Made by a program: the position numbers and the translations under genes
From: Heracleum sosnowskyi
Taxonomy: Eukaryota; Streptophyta; Magnoliopsida; Apiales; Apiaceae
Length of the DNA: 64,000 bases
Direction of reading: 5' to 3'
Assembly (NCBI GenBank): GCA_030848705.1
Contig: CM061241.1
Location: 82,946,178-83,010,177, forward strand
Shown: positions 47,180-57,962 of the stretch, piece by piece
How the letters are laid out: the number at the start of each line of letters is the position of its first letter
Position numbering within the stretch: position 1 is the first letter of the stretch
Notes under the pieces: generated by a model
What the model was told of the DNA's origin: nothing
Database searches by the model: none
What the model saw: only the letters and a program-made list of their open reading frames with translations

Positions 47180-49510
47180 TAAAGCTAATATCTAATCAGA
47201 TCATATCCTTGCTGTAAGCGCTCAACTAATATTAGATCATTCTCCTCCTTATCGGTGCTACTGCAAAAAACATATGTTCGAACATGTTAGCACAGAGTAG
47301 GAACAAAATATATTCGAGATTGGTTTGAACTTAATGTGTACCTGATCACATATATTCACGGGTAAAAAAATTTGCCCAAATATCTCGAACTTATCCAATT
47401 TGTTGGTTTGCGTATTTTTTCCAAGACCCTGCCAAAAGATATGTTAACTACATAAAAATTTAATGTTATGGTTTTTATATTTGTAACAATATTACACCAT
47501 TTTATATAGTACCTCTATCCACTTAGTTTTAGAATCTTTACGAGATAACATTACTATGTCATGCATGTATCTCATCACAAAATAACCACACTCGGTACCT
47601 CCTTTTTGTTGGGGACACTACAAAACAAACTCAAAAAATTTAAAACTAGATAAATAAATAAGAAAAAGACTTTCAAGACTAAAAACAATATAGTACATTA
47701 CCTGAACAGCTTCGTGGAACCAAAGTAGGTTATTTTGATTATTTTTCTTACCACCATATTTAGTATATACTTTATATGCACTGTTCTAGAAGAACAAAAA
47801 TATTTAATACATAAAAAAGGTTTTGAACTACTTAAAGAGGAAATTAATATTTGTATATTACTTTTCAAGATTAAAAGTTTTCTTACGTTTCGAAAGGATC
47901 CTTCACGTGTATGTGTCGTTTTTGCTTAAATGGATCAAACACGTAGACATCACTTTCGTCAACACAAAACATAAGCAACATCCAGTGTTTACTGCAGTTT
48001 AACGATATACCAAATTAGATTAAAATATCACTAAAAAATATGCCAAATTGGAATGTTAACGAATGCGTATGTTCTTACCTTTGGATGTACGGTGTCAGGA
48101 CAAAACGTTTCTCCTTAGCGTCTGTCATAACCTCACACATGTATCTAGATGTATCATTATGATACTTAGATTCACGCGCTAATGCTAACACAGATGGACA
48201 CATGAATGCAAATGAATTATCTTCCAAGTCCTTGCACAACTTCTGAATGTACCTTTGATGTCATATGGATTATGCACAGTTAGTTTCTATGCATAATAGA
48301 GATATAATTAATTAGATCTTAAAAAAATGAGTAAGGAATTATATCATAAAAATGAGTAAGGAATTATATCATAAAACTCGTAGACATCTTGGTTCGTGAC
48401 ATATATCGGAACTTTAGCACTTTCATGAAATTTGAATACCTCCACATCTTTATCAACAGCTTTAGTATCCAATTCAGGAGGCATACTATCAACCAAGAAA
48501 CGTAAAGTTCGACATTTTTCACTAAGTTTGTCCTCACTAGGAAAATTAGATTGATTCTTGAGGATAGGCGTTGTTGACTCTTTACTAACAACCTTATTCA
48601 GTTTCCAAGAACCTGGCTTATGAACTTTCTTCTTCTCAGGTTCCTAATTACAAACAAATTAAGTCAAGACTAGAATTATTAGTGAAACAAAATGAATGGC
48701 ACTATTAATATTTTTTTATGTAAAGATATTACCTGTCCTAGGATCACAAGATCCTTTGGCCATTCAACAAAGCTACCAGCTGCATTACCTACAGTTTCAT
48801 GTTCGTTACAGGGCACCGGAAGGGGACTAAGCTGAAATTCGACTACAACTTCATCAACACACACTTTGACATTATGTGTCGCAATCGGTTTTCCGTGAAT
48901 AAAATTATCGCCCTCGTTACTTAATGGGTAAACTTGTCCCCTTGCCACTACAATCCTTCGATGTTTAACACATAGACGACATAAGGTCGGAATCTGTATT
49001 GATTAGAATACACTTTAACAAAGCTCTAATATAGAAAGACCTGTGAGACACAAAGGTCCAGCAAACATAAATAAAGCTGAAAAGTAGAATTACCTTGATA
49101 TCTAAGAAATTCTGTGGCTGGTCCACAGAATGACAACTACTTCGAACCAATTCATTTGGTGGTGTACCATTCTCGTTTTGCCCAAAATTATCATTTGGAA
49201 GTGGCAATCCCATCTGCTTTAAATGATCATATATCCCTCGAAGCTGGACATTCATCATTTCTTGGCACTCCTCCCTCACTTTCTTGGTAATATCTTGTTT
49301 AATTGTATCCAATTCTTCCATAGAGATTACCCCGCTCTGTTTGCTTTTTTGTGATCCAAACACACTCTTTATTTTTGCTCTTCGTCCGACCCCTCTAACG
49401 CGTCCTCCATGCTCCTTATTCCCAAGTGCACGAGTCAATACGTCATCGTGACCACATGGGGTCCATGACCCGTCAGAAATTTGCCTTTGCAACTCTCCCC
49501 GTCCATGATA
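47180..49510 (-). pseudogene. CACTA G second gene: Ulp1-like protease with En/Spm-type part, N-terminus missing
   Basis: Minus-strand exons: about 49505-49094 (DGSWTPCGHDDVLTRALGNK, GGRVRGVGR, coiled coil), about 48980-48733 (ARGQVYPLSNEGDN, AAGSFVEWPKDLV), 48643-about 48375 (EPEKKKVHKPGSW...), about 48250-48080 (YIQKLCKDLEDNSFAF...), about 47992-47885 (KHWMLLMFCVDESDVYVFDP), about 47735-47702, about 47622-47518 (QQKGGTECGYFVMRYMHD) and two short final exons ending near 47182. The His, Asp and Cys of a C48 triad and the Gln before Cys are all readable. Layout parallels exons 5-12 of the gene at 23965-27309. The first four exons have no counterpart upstream of 49510. Some exon limits are approximate, so I call it a pseudogene on the missing N-terminus alone. 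Confidence 0.75.
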
Positions 49511-51246
49511 TACAGAATAAGTTAGAAGAAGTTGATATTCCCATTGTTTCAGAAAAAATATCTAATAATTAACTAAAAAACATAACTTATATTTCATGGA
49601 AGAAAGTACAAAAATGATTTTCTTTGGTTTCATATCTTAAAGAAGAAAGTACAAAAATGATTTTCTGTATAATGTTGCAGAAGGTCAGACCACGGAAGTT
49701 GATTCTACTAAAATTTATCTATATTTTCTGTAAAATGATTTTCTGTATATAATGTGTAAACTCCTACTTCTATCTGCATATAGTTACAATTCATGTTTTG
49801 TGTTGTTCAACACCTTTAATATAATCGGCCGTTGCACGTGGAATTTTGTACATCCATGTATGTCGATCCATGATTTGTTACTATGAAAATGGAATAAAGT
49901 GAAGATTTAAATTAGGGGAAAGATTTTTATTAGCCATGTGCATGTGCATGTGTTTTGGAACATTATTCTTGATGCAAAAGAATGAACATGTACCTTAAAC
50001 AAAAATGGGTGGGAGTAATATATAGGAAAAAAATTGTGTTGTGTATAATAGACCGTCATTTGTTGTGTTGTGTATAGAACGATTAAAAATGAGTGTTAGG
50101 TACTAATCTAAGACTTATATTAATAGTTGTAACTTCTAAGTTCTAAATCAGAACAAAATTTTAATTCTAAACCTAACTCTAAATTGTAATATATACGCTT
50201 CAGATCTTAGCATGCATGTAATATATGTTGTTGGCTAGTGCCTGCTTAGCTATATATTATCACGCAGCTCTAGAAAGTCAATAATATACTCTTTCCAGCA
50301 CCCCTAGCTGTTAAAAATATACTATATAAAAAATTGCAAACAAACTAGTCGAATTGAAGGTAGTAATGAGTAGTAAGCGAAATAACAGCTTTAAACATTT
50401 CTACAAATCATAAAACAACATTTTTGACTAAACGAATTAGCCGTCTACTTGGACAGCTTTTAAAAGTTAATAGTATTGCACGCTCATTCATTTGATGCAG
50501 GATTTTATATATTTTTAATGCATATAGAGGTATGTAGTATGTATGTTAGCTAGGCTGCTCTATGCAAAGATCGTGCAATTGCATTAATTCTCCTCAGATC
50601 GTACTTTTGCAAACAAAAGTAAAAAATTAGTAAAAATGGTAAATTTCTCTAAATTATATTATATTCAACATGTTTAAAAGCCACATAATATTAAAAATTA
50701 ATTGATCACATCACTTATATCAAAAATTAGGTATGAGTTTAGAATGCTCATAATTCATACCTCATATTTACTTCAACCCATATTGGTGGGTAAGAACGGA
50801 TAATATCATTTATTTTATTTCATTCAATGAATATGATAAATTTTAGAAGTAGTTTTTATATACAAACAAATGCAACTAATAAAAAAATATTTTTAAATTT
50901 TTATATAATATAATAATTAATTTTATTAATAACTTAATATAATTTTAAGGTTATTCTATCACTTAGCCAAACACATAAAACATTTAGTAAACTTACCAAA
51001 TATAGTACATACTTGCCAGATATCACTTAGTAATAGTATTAGTATCCAAATTATCAAGGCTCAGATCTATAAAAACAGAGGGCAACACTGCCATGGTTGC
51101 AACAAATTGCCCCGCCAACCTTTGTTGTTAAATAAAATATGTGACCCCTTATAATGTAGACATTAACTCCAGAAGATGTCTTAGTTCAGCAAAGAGTCAA
51201 CAACATCTGAAGATGTCTTAGTTCAGAACTTACATTAACTCCAGGT
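49511..51246. other. CACTA G internal sequence without recognisable genes
   Basis: AT-rich, no long frames. Where the 5' half of the second gene would be expected, I see nothing similar to exons 1-4 of the gene at 23965. Confidence 0.6.
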
Positions 51247-51425
51247 TAGGGCTGAGCAAAACCGATCCAGACCGAAAAAACCGAACCGAAATTTATGAAT
51301 TCGGTTCGGTTCGGTCCTCATTTTTCTAGTTTTTCGGTCATTTCGGTTTTTCGGTCCAGACCGAAATAAATTTCGGTTCGGTTCGGTTTTCACAAAATAA
51401 TTTCGGATCTGGACCGAAAAAACCG

Positions 51426-51487
<62 letters not shown>

Positions 51488-52873
51488 TATATAATATATA
51501 TTCTATATTCTAAATTCTAATATAATGTCAGTTAAAGTCAAGAACATACGATTTAATTAAAGAATACACACACTATACTTAGAGACTACAGTCAAGAATC
51601 CAGTCCAGAAACCTAATACCTAAATCAAGAATCCAACTAACTGAATCCAATCGAATCAAGAATACACAACTGAATCCAATCGAATTATCGAACTCGAGTC
51701 TCGATCCGTAAACAACATCTAGTCGATTATTCAGTTTCAAGTTTCAACTCGCCAACGCCAAGGGCCCAAGGTATCTAATCGATTCTTGATTCTTCAAATA
51801 TCTAATTAATTCTTGATTCTTGATCCTTAAATGTTAATTATTTATCTTAAATGTTGATTCTATTTGAAAGCTTTTACTGTATTTGTTTTTCTTAATTTGA
51901 TTTCTAGGTTTTGTAGTTTGTTGTTTTTGTTTAATTACTTTCTTAATCTGTATTTGTCAACTGTCAATCTGTCATTTTGATTTTTAGGGATGAGTTCGTT
52001 TTTTGAATTTTTTAGGCAGTAAGCACTAAGCTGTAAGTAGTACTCACTACTAAGTACTAGCTTTGAAAAATGAAAACTGATATGTTGTATACTATTTCGA
52101 GATTTCTGATACTAATCTAAATGGCATTTTGTTTAGGACTACCAGACTCTCAAAGGTCCGAGTCACTCTGTGTCATTGTTTTCTTACTGCTAATTACTGT
52201 TAATTTCTGTGCCCAGAAATGTTGATGCAGAGCAGCAGAAATGCAGTATGCAGACAGCAGATTCCATTTTCCATTTTCAACAGTTGATTACTTGATTGTG
52301 AAGACTGAACTCTGAAGACAGCAAATTCCATTTTCCATTTTCAATTTTTCAACAGTTGATTCCATTTTCAGCAGATTTCATTTTCCATTTTCATGTCACT
52401 GATGAACTATCAAGTTGTAGACTTTAAATTTGTAAAGACTAAAGACTAAAGTACTGCAACCAGTAATGTAGTCAGTAGTGCTGGTGCAAGTGTGAAGTGT
52501 GCAACACTGCAAGGCCAAGTCTGCAACTTTTAAATTTTAGTTCATTTTAATTTTTGCTTCGTAGTTGGTGCTTGAATGCTTATACTGAAATCTGAATAGT
52601 GAATGCTTGAACTGTTTGTCTTTTGATTTTTGAATGTTAATGGTTTGATAGTTGATATAATTACAGCTACAGTTTTTTTGAGTTTCTGGCTTTTTGCAAA
52701 ATAATTCGGTTCTTGGGACCGAACCGAATAAACCGAAAAATTTCGGTTCGGTTCGGTCCCGGTTCATGTAGTCATTTCGGTCCGGTTCGGTCCCAGAAAA
52801 ATCAACATTTCGGTTTTCGGTTTTTTCGGTTCGGTCCCGGTTCTGGACCGAACCGACCGAATGCTCAGCCCTA
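51247..52873. mobile_element. Non-autonomous hAT element
   Basis: Terminal inverted repeats TAGGGCTGAGC and GCTCAGCCCTA are flanked by the 8-bp duplication CTCCAGGT (51239-51246, 52874-52881), diagnostic of hAT. The outer 100-180 bp at each end are packed with CGGTTCGG/CCGAACCG words. The 1.6-kb interior has a (TA)n run at 51428-51475 and no transposase frame. Confidence 0.93.
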
Positions 52874-52881
52874 CTCCAGGT

Positions 52882-53470
52882 AGCTGTGTACCATCCGTAC
52901 CACCTAATACCCTAAAAATTCTTAAGTTCCCATGCATAATTATTGTTTTTTTACTTTCATATATTTGCAAAATAATTTATAAAATATAAACGAATAATAA
53001 TACTCTGCATCTTACTGAAAACAAAATACACCTACAATTTGGGAGTTTTGACAACAGTAACAAGTTACATGGTTGAGGTTAAAACTAAATACAATCTAAG
53101 AATACTTATTTCAGAGATGTTCAGTTTCTAATTTATTCTTATCATCAACTTCAACTAGATAGAGATGTTCAGTTTCTAATTTACCAAAACATATATTGGA
53201 TTGTAGATGAAAAATAATTAATTCCGCAACTTTATAAATACAAATCACGACTTATAGTAGTGCTCCACCTGCAATCAAATCTACCAATTATGTGCCTACC
53301 AATTATGTGCCAATAGAAAAATAAACAATTGGAACCTGTAAAGATGATACTTTGTGAAATTATAATCATTCATTAGATTTTTTCAAGTAAAGAGCCTAGC
53401 ACGTAATATAAGAAAAAAATAATTCTCCAGATTCTTTTTCTCTCATCCCCTGTTTATCGTTAAGTACTCT
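52882..53470. other. CACTA G internal sequence between hAT and CACTA J
   Basis: AT-rich. A GAGATGTTCAGTTTCTAATTT word is repeated at 53114 and 53162. No gene. Confidence 0.6.
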
Positions 53471-53473
53471 GTA

Positions 53474-54055
53474 CACTACACCAAAAATGGCCTTTTCCTA
53501 CCACGAAAATGGTAGGTTTTGGGGGTAAATTGGTAGGAATTGGTGTCAATTCCTACCATTCGACATGGTAGGAATTGCTCAGGTCGGAATTGGTGATGGT
53601 AGGAATTGGTGGTCTGTTTCTTAAACGGCCCCACATGCCAAATGGTTGCCCATGTGGCAGCCACATTGACGGCCACATGGCGGTGGACCCCGACACATCA
53701 CTTGCCACGAGGTTGACATGTCATGCCACGTGTCACATGTGGGGTCACTGCCACATCATTTTGTGGGGTCACATTTGACCCCGGTCAAGGACTATTTCCT
53801 ACCAACCAAATCCTACCAACGCATTTCCTACCAACTCAAGGGGCACCAAATTGGTAGGTTTTATAACAGAAGCACATAAAAATAGCTATTTCCTACCAAG
53901 CAATTCCTACCACCTTCAGTATTTCCTACTAGTTAAAACCTACCGCATTCATCAATTCTGGAAAATGTTACGAAGACGGTAGGAAATGCTATGAAGATGG
54001 TAGGAAATGTTATGAAGACAGTAGGAAATGCTTTGAAGGTGGTAGGAATTACTAG
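53474..54055. repeat. J left subterminal repeats and GC-rich island
   Basis: TTCCTACC and GGTAGGAA words at 53508-53605 and 53805-54050 flank a GC-rich island at 53628-53790. The island has GCCACATG, TGCCACGTGTCACATGTGG and GTGGGGTCAC words, similar in style to the A2 island at 5740-5885. Confidence 0.8.
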
Positions 54056-54605
54056 ACAATTGTTTCAAAAAAAATAAAGCTTTCATTACTTCCCCTATCT
54101 AACAAATTGCTCAAATCATTATAAAAAAAATAGATCGATGTCTAATTCACAAGTATACAACCATAACAAATAATCAAACATTCATTGTATATGAAAATTC
54201 AAACATTCCTTACACATAAATCATAATATTCAAAATTAGAAGTTGTTCTTATGGACCAAAACTACAAATCAAAAATTATTTACAAGGCTTAATTAATTAT
54301 CTTCAAAATCTTCATCTTTTTCGTTTGGATCTTCATGTTATTTTCTTCACAATCATTTTCTCTATTTCCACATCATTGTCTTTGGATCTTCATCAAGTAC
54401 CTAAAATTTACATAAAAAGCAAGAATTAGTATTAAGAATTATTAGCTAATTAAATAACAAAATAAGCATGAAGATAAAATTATTTAAATAAGCAAAAAGA
54501 AGAAGAACAAAGTGAATGATATGTGAAATTGATTTGAAGAAGATGAAGATATAGACAAGAAGATGAAGAGATGGAAGAAAATTGAAGTGAAATGAGAAAA
54601 AAAAT

Positions 54606-54970
54606 GATTCTCAGCGAAATTTTTGAATTTTTGGTTTGGGCGCAATTTTTGAATTTTAAGTTTTAGGCGCAATTTTTGAATTTTTCGTAAAATTGTAGCT
54701 TATTTCCTACCGATAATGGTAGGTTATGATTCTCAGCAAAAATTTTGAATTTTTGGTTTGGGCGCAATTTTTGAATTTTTAGTTTTAGGCGCAATTTTTG
54801 AATTTTCGGGAAATTGTAGCTTATTTCCTACCGATAATGGTAGGTTATGATTCTCAACAAATTTTTTGAATTTTTGGTTTGGGCGCAATTTTTGAATTTT
54901 AATTTTAGGCGCAATTTTTGAATTTTTCGTGAAATTGTAGCTTATTTCCTACCGATAATGGTAGGGTATA
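54606..54970. repeat. 121-bp tandem repeat, 3 copies
   Basis: GATTCTCA starts at 54606, 54728 and 54849. Each copy contains GGGCGCAATTTTTGAATTTT, a second AGGCGCAATTTTTGAA and ends in CTACCGATAATGGTAGG, a subterminal word in palindromic form. Confidence 0.9.
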
Positions 54971-55204
54971 GGTTTTGGCACAATTTTTTTTAAAAAAAAT
55001 TAAACATAATAATTTTTTTAAATAATATTTTCGACGATCGAAACGTAATGATAATTTAGATCTATTAATTTATTTCAGAGGGTAAATGAGTTTTTACCGT
55101 AATTTTTTTTCTTTTATTATTTTAATTATATTCTTTTTTAGTTGTGCGCGGTAATTTCAAGTTTTTGGTAAAAAAATTTGGCGGAAATTGCCAAAAAAAT
55201 TGGG

Positions 55205-55850
55205 TTGTGTGGATTTAAACAACTGCCCTTTCTAAAAATAACCAAGTGCATAACCACTACACCAACATCGTTTTTTGTACTAAATATGCAATTTACTCAT
55301 ATATCATATTTCAGTTCAAGTTTTGTAAATTATAAGTTTGATAGATAGATTAATTATAAAAATATAGGAGCTTAAATTAAAAAATTCTAAAATTTTACAT
55401 ACAGCTAAGAAATCAAAATATTTAATCATCCGTAAGGTTAGATCGTTGAAAAAAAAATCAAAAAAATCAAAAAGTGTAACCCTAAACAACCCCTAAAAAG
55501 GGAAATTCAATTTTTTCGTAAAATTTTAGGCGATTAAAATTTTGGATTGCACGGATTCAAACTCGTGCCCTCTTCCAATAATAAACAAGTGAACAACCAC
55601 TGTGCCAAACAAGCTTTTTATACTAAATCAGCAAATAATTGATATATGATATTCCAATTCAAGTTTTGTAAAGTACAAGTTTAATAAATAGATTTATTAT
55701 AAAAATATAAGAGTTTAAATTAAAATAATCCAATATTTTGTATAAAACTAAGAAATCAACATATTTAATCATCCGTAAGGTTGGATCGTTGAAAAAAAAT
55801 AAATAGAAATCAAAAAGTGTAACCCTAGACAACCCCTAAAACATGAGTAT
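55205..55850 (-). repeat. 343-bp duplicated unit with tRNA-like boxes and the shared module
   Basis: Two diverged copies offset by 343 bp. Minus-strand features in each: an A-box-like TGGTGTAGTGG (55264-55254) or TGGCACAGTGG (55607-55597), and about 45 bp further a B-box-like region (55220-55211; GAGTTTGAATCC at 55564-55553). On the + strand each copy has ATCCGTAAGGTTAGATCGTT (55428; with GG in place of AG at 55771) and AACCCTAAACAACCCCTAAA (55478; AACCCTAGACAACCCCTAAA at 55821). Confidence 0.7.
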
Positions 55851-56224
55851 AAACTCTAACTCAATTTTCTAACACTCTTTCATTTTCTAAACGATTTTAA
55901 CTTTTTGTAATTCTTTTTTGTCTAAATTTTTTTCCTTACATTCATCAAACTACAAAACGACGTTTCATGTAAAAAAATTTAATTTATCCATACGTCTTTA
56001 TATTTTTAATTTTTTTTCGATATAATTAGGTTTTAACGAATAACATAAAACATAAGAATATAAGTTTAAATCAACTAATTTTTATCCTCCACTACTAAAA
56101 TGAGTAGATCTTTATGTCCATAGAGTTTGATTAACAAAAAACATGATAACCGATCAACAAAAAATATAATAAAAACACTTTATACCCTAATTTTATTTTA
56201 TTATTATTTTATTATTCGATCAAA

Positions 56225-56850
56225 ACCTACCATTATTGGTAGGAAAGATGTACACAAGTGGGCCGATTTGTTTGGGCCGAAAGGTGGTGGGGGGTCCAAA
56301 ATTCGTCAGTGACCATTTCCTACCATATATGGTAGGAAATGGCCTTGGCAGAATGAAAATAATTCTTATTAAAAAAAATATTTATTACTTTAAAATATGA
56401 TAGGGACGATGATGTGGATGGTGGGGTACCATCACGAATAAAACCTACCAGATTTGGTAGGTTTTATTTTCCTACCATATATGGTAGGAAATGACCATGA
56501 CATAATGAAAAAATTTCTTATTTTAAAAAAATTATTTATTACTTAAATTATGATATGGCTGATGATGTGGATGGTGGGGTACCATCACGAATAAAACCTA
56601 CCGGATTTGGTAGGTTTTAGTTTCCTACCATATATGGTAGGAAATGACCACAGCATATTGAAAATATTTTTTATTTTATAAAAATTGTTTATTACTTAAA
56701 AATATGACAAAGCTGATGATTAGGATGGTGGGGTCTTATCTTTGTGAAAATGCAGGCAAAACCTACCGATATTGGTAGGTTTTATTTTCCTACCAACAAT
56801 CGGTAGGAATTGGTCCTCGCTTTTACAGAAATCGGGCCCCACACGTACCA
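56225..56850. repeat. About 153-bp tandem repeat, 4 copies
   Basis: TTCCTACCATATATGGTAGG-type palindromes start at 56317, 56469, 56622 and (diverged) 56787. The units share GATGGTGGGGTACCATCACG and AAAACCTACC. Forms the right subterminal region of J. Confidence 0.88.
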
Positions 56851-57164
56851 TTTCCTACCATATTCGTCGTCGGTAGGAAATGGGGGGTCAATTTCTACCA
56901 AGTTTTTTTGGTAAGATTTATATGGTAGGAAAAGGCCATTTTTGGTGTAGTGGTAATAGCCACATTAGATTTCAGAATATGGAGGAAATCAATAAGCCTG
57001 ATAAATATAATTCTCTAAATACAAAACCAATACTTTTACTGATTCTAGAGTTCTTGTATATTGAAAAAACTTATAGTGCTATGTTGGCCTAACTAAACAA
57101 TAAGCAGAAATACAAAAAATCAACACAAGCATGGCATATACAGTATTTGATAAACATAGAATAC

Positions 57165-57420
57165 AGAAGTAATGTATACACAAGAATTGTTATACACGGG
57201 GGAGAGAGAGAGGGAGAGAGAGAGGGAGCGAGAGAGAGAGAGTTTACCGACAGGAGGGAGGAGAGAACAGCGAAGATGAATTACTAAGTTAGAATTTCTG
57301 AATTGAAATCGGTGAGAAAGTTTGAGGGCTCTTAGTCGAGAGATAGAGAGAGAGGCTACAGTGTTTGAATTGGGGGAGAATAGAGTGAAAAAAGACTCTT
57401 ACTAAATTAGTCTAATTAAA
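57165..57420 (-). promoter_or_regulatory. CT-rich leader of the G gene, with (GA)n microsatellite
   Basis: On the + strand a GA-rich run at 57199-57243 and further GAGAGAGA at 57338-57355. On the minus strand this is a CT-rich leader like that in the CACTA element at 18770-19065, placed just inside the subterminal repeats, where the transcription start of a CACTA element is expected. Confidence 0.45.
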
Positions 57421-57439
57421 TTATTATTTTTAATTTAAT

Positions 57440-57768
57440 TAAATTGTTATATACATCGGATTACAGAACGCCATCATATATATTACCACTTTTATATGTC
57501 GCATATCAAGACACCGACGTATATGTCAATTATGTGCAGCAACTTTATATGTCGGGTAGAAAAAACCGATGTAAACTTAACGTTTATACATCGGGCTTAC
57601 CTGATCCGACGTATAATGTCAACAATATACGTCCTTCTTTTCCAGAACCAACGTAATAAGTGGTACCAAAAGTGTAATATACATCGTCTATCTAAAAACC
57701 TGACGTATAAAGAGTTATATACATCAGTTTTCCAAATGTGCGACGTAAATTAGGCGACGTAAATTATA
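57440..57768. repeat. G subterminal repeats, right end, terminus missing
   Basis: ACATCGG, ACCGACGTATA, ATACGTC and GACGTAAATT words recur as at 46550-46890. The last ones, GCGACGTAAATTAGGCGACG, are followed by ATTATACC and then the host frame, without CATTTTTGTACTAGTG. Confidence 0.8.
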
Positions 57769-57962
57769 CCTCATGGTTCATTCTTTGGAGATGACAAAAG
57801 TGCCACGAGCGTTGTTAAATGAGCGGATGCATCGCCTAGCCACTGAAGCGTTCCCGAATCAGGAAGACCCAAGGCAGCGGGAACTATGGGCTGAATATAT
57901 GTGGCTAGCAACAACTTTTGTTGTTGATGCTATGACATTGAACAAAAAGGTCATTTTGGAGG
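57769..57962 (+). pseudogene. Unrecognised gene fragment, right of CACTA G
   Basis: Starts with PHGSFFGDDKSATSVVK in one frame, meets TGA at about 57822, and continues in the next frame with NERMHRLATEAFPNQEDPRQ and LWAEYMWLATTFVVDAM, ending at a GGTAATT donor near 57962. It follows on from the exon that ends at 46546 (GEVP...), so CACTA G split a single exon, and one frameshift has since occurred. The conserved look suggests a real protein, but I do not recognise the family. Confidence 0.4.

Larger units (their letters stand above)
53474..56952. mobile_element. CACTA element J, non-autonomous, 3.48 kb
   Basis: Ends are CACTACACCAAAAATGGCC (53474) and GGCCATTTTTGGTGTAGTG (56952), perfect 19-bp inverted repeats, with GTA on both sides (53471-53473, 56953-56955). 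The subterminal word is TTTCCTACC/GGTAGGAAA, present dozens of times. No coding exons. The interior is a chain of tandem repeats. Confidence 0.95.
46547..57768 (-). mobile_element. CACTA element G, with two nested insertions and a lost terminus
   Basis: One end is CACTAGTACAAAAATGGC at 46547, followed by ACGTCGG/ACGTATA subterminal words. The same words fill 57440-57765, but the expected mirror-image terminus is missing, so that end is truncated at about 57768. Transcription is on the minus strand: a CT-rich leader near 57400-57200, then a Ulp1-type gene at 49510-47180. No TNP2 remains. Without the nested hAT and CACTA J, G is about 6.1 kb. Confidence 0.8.
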
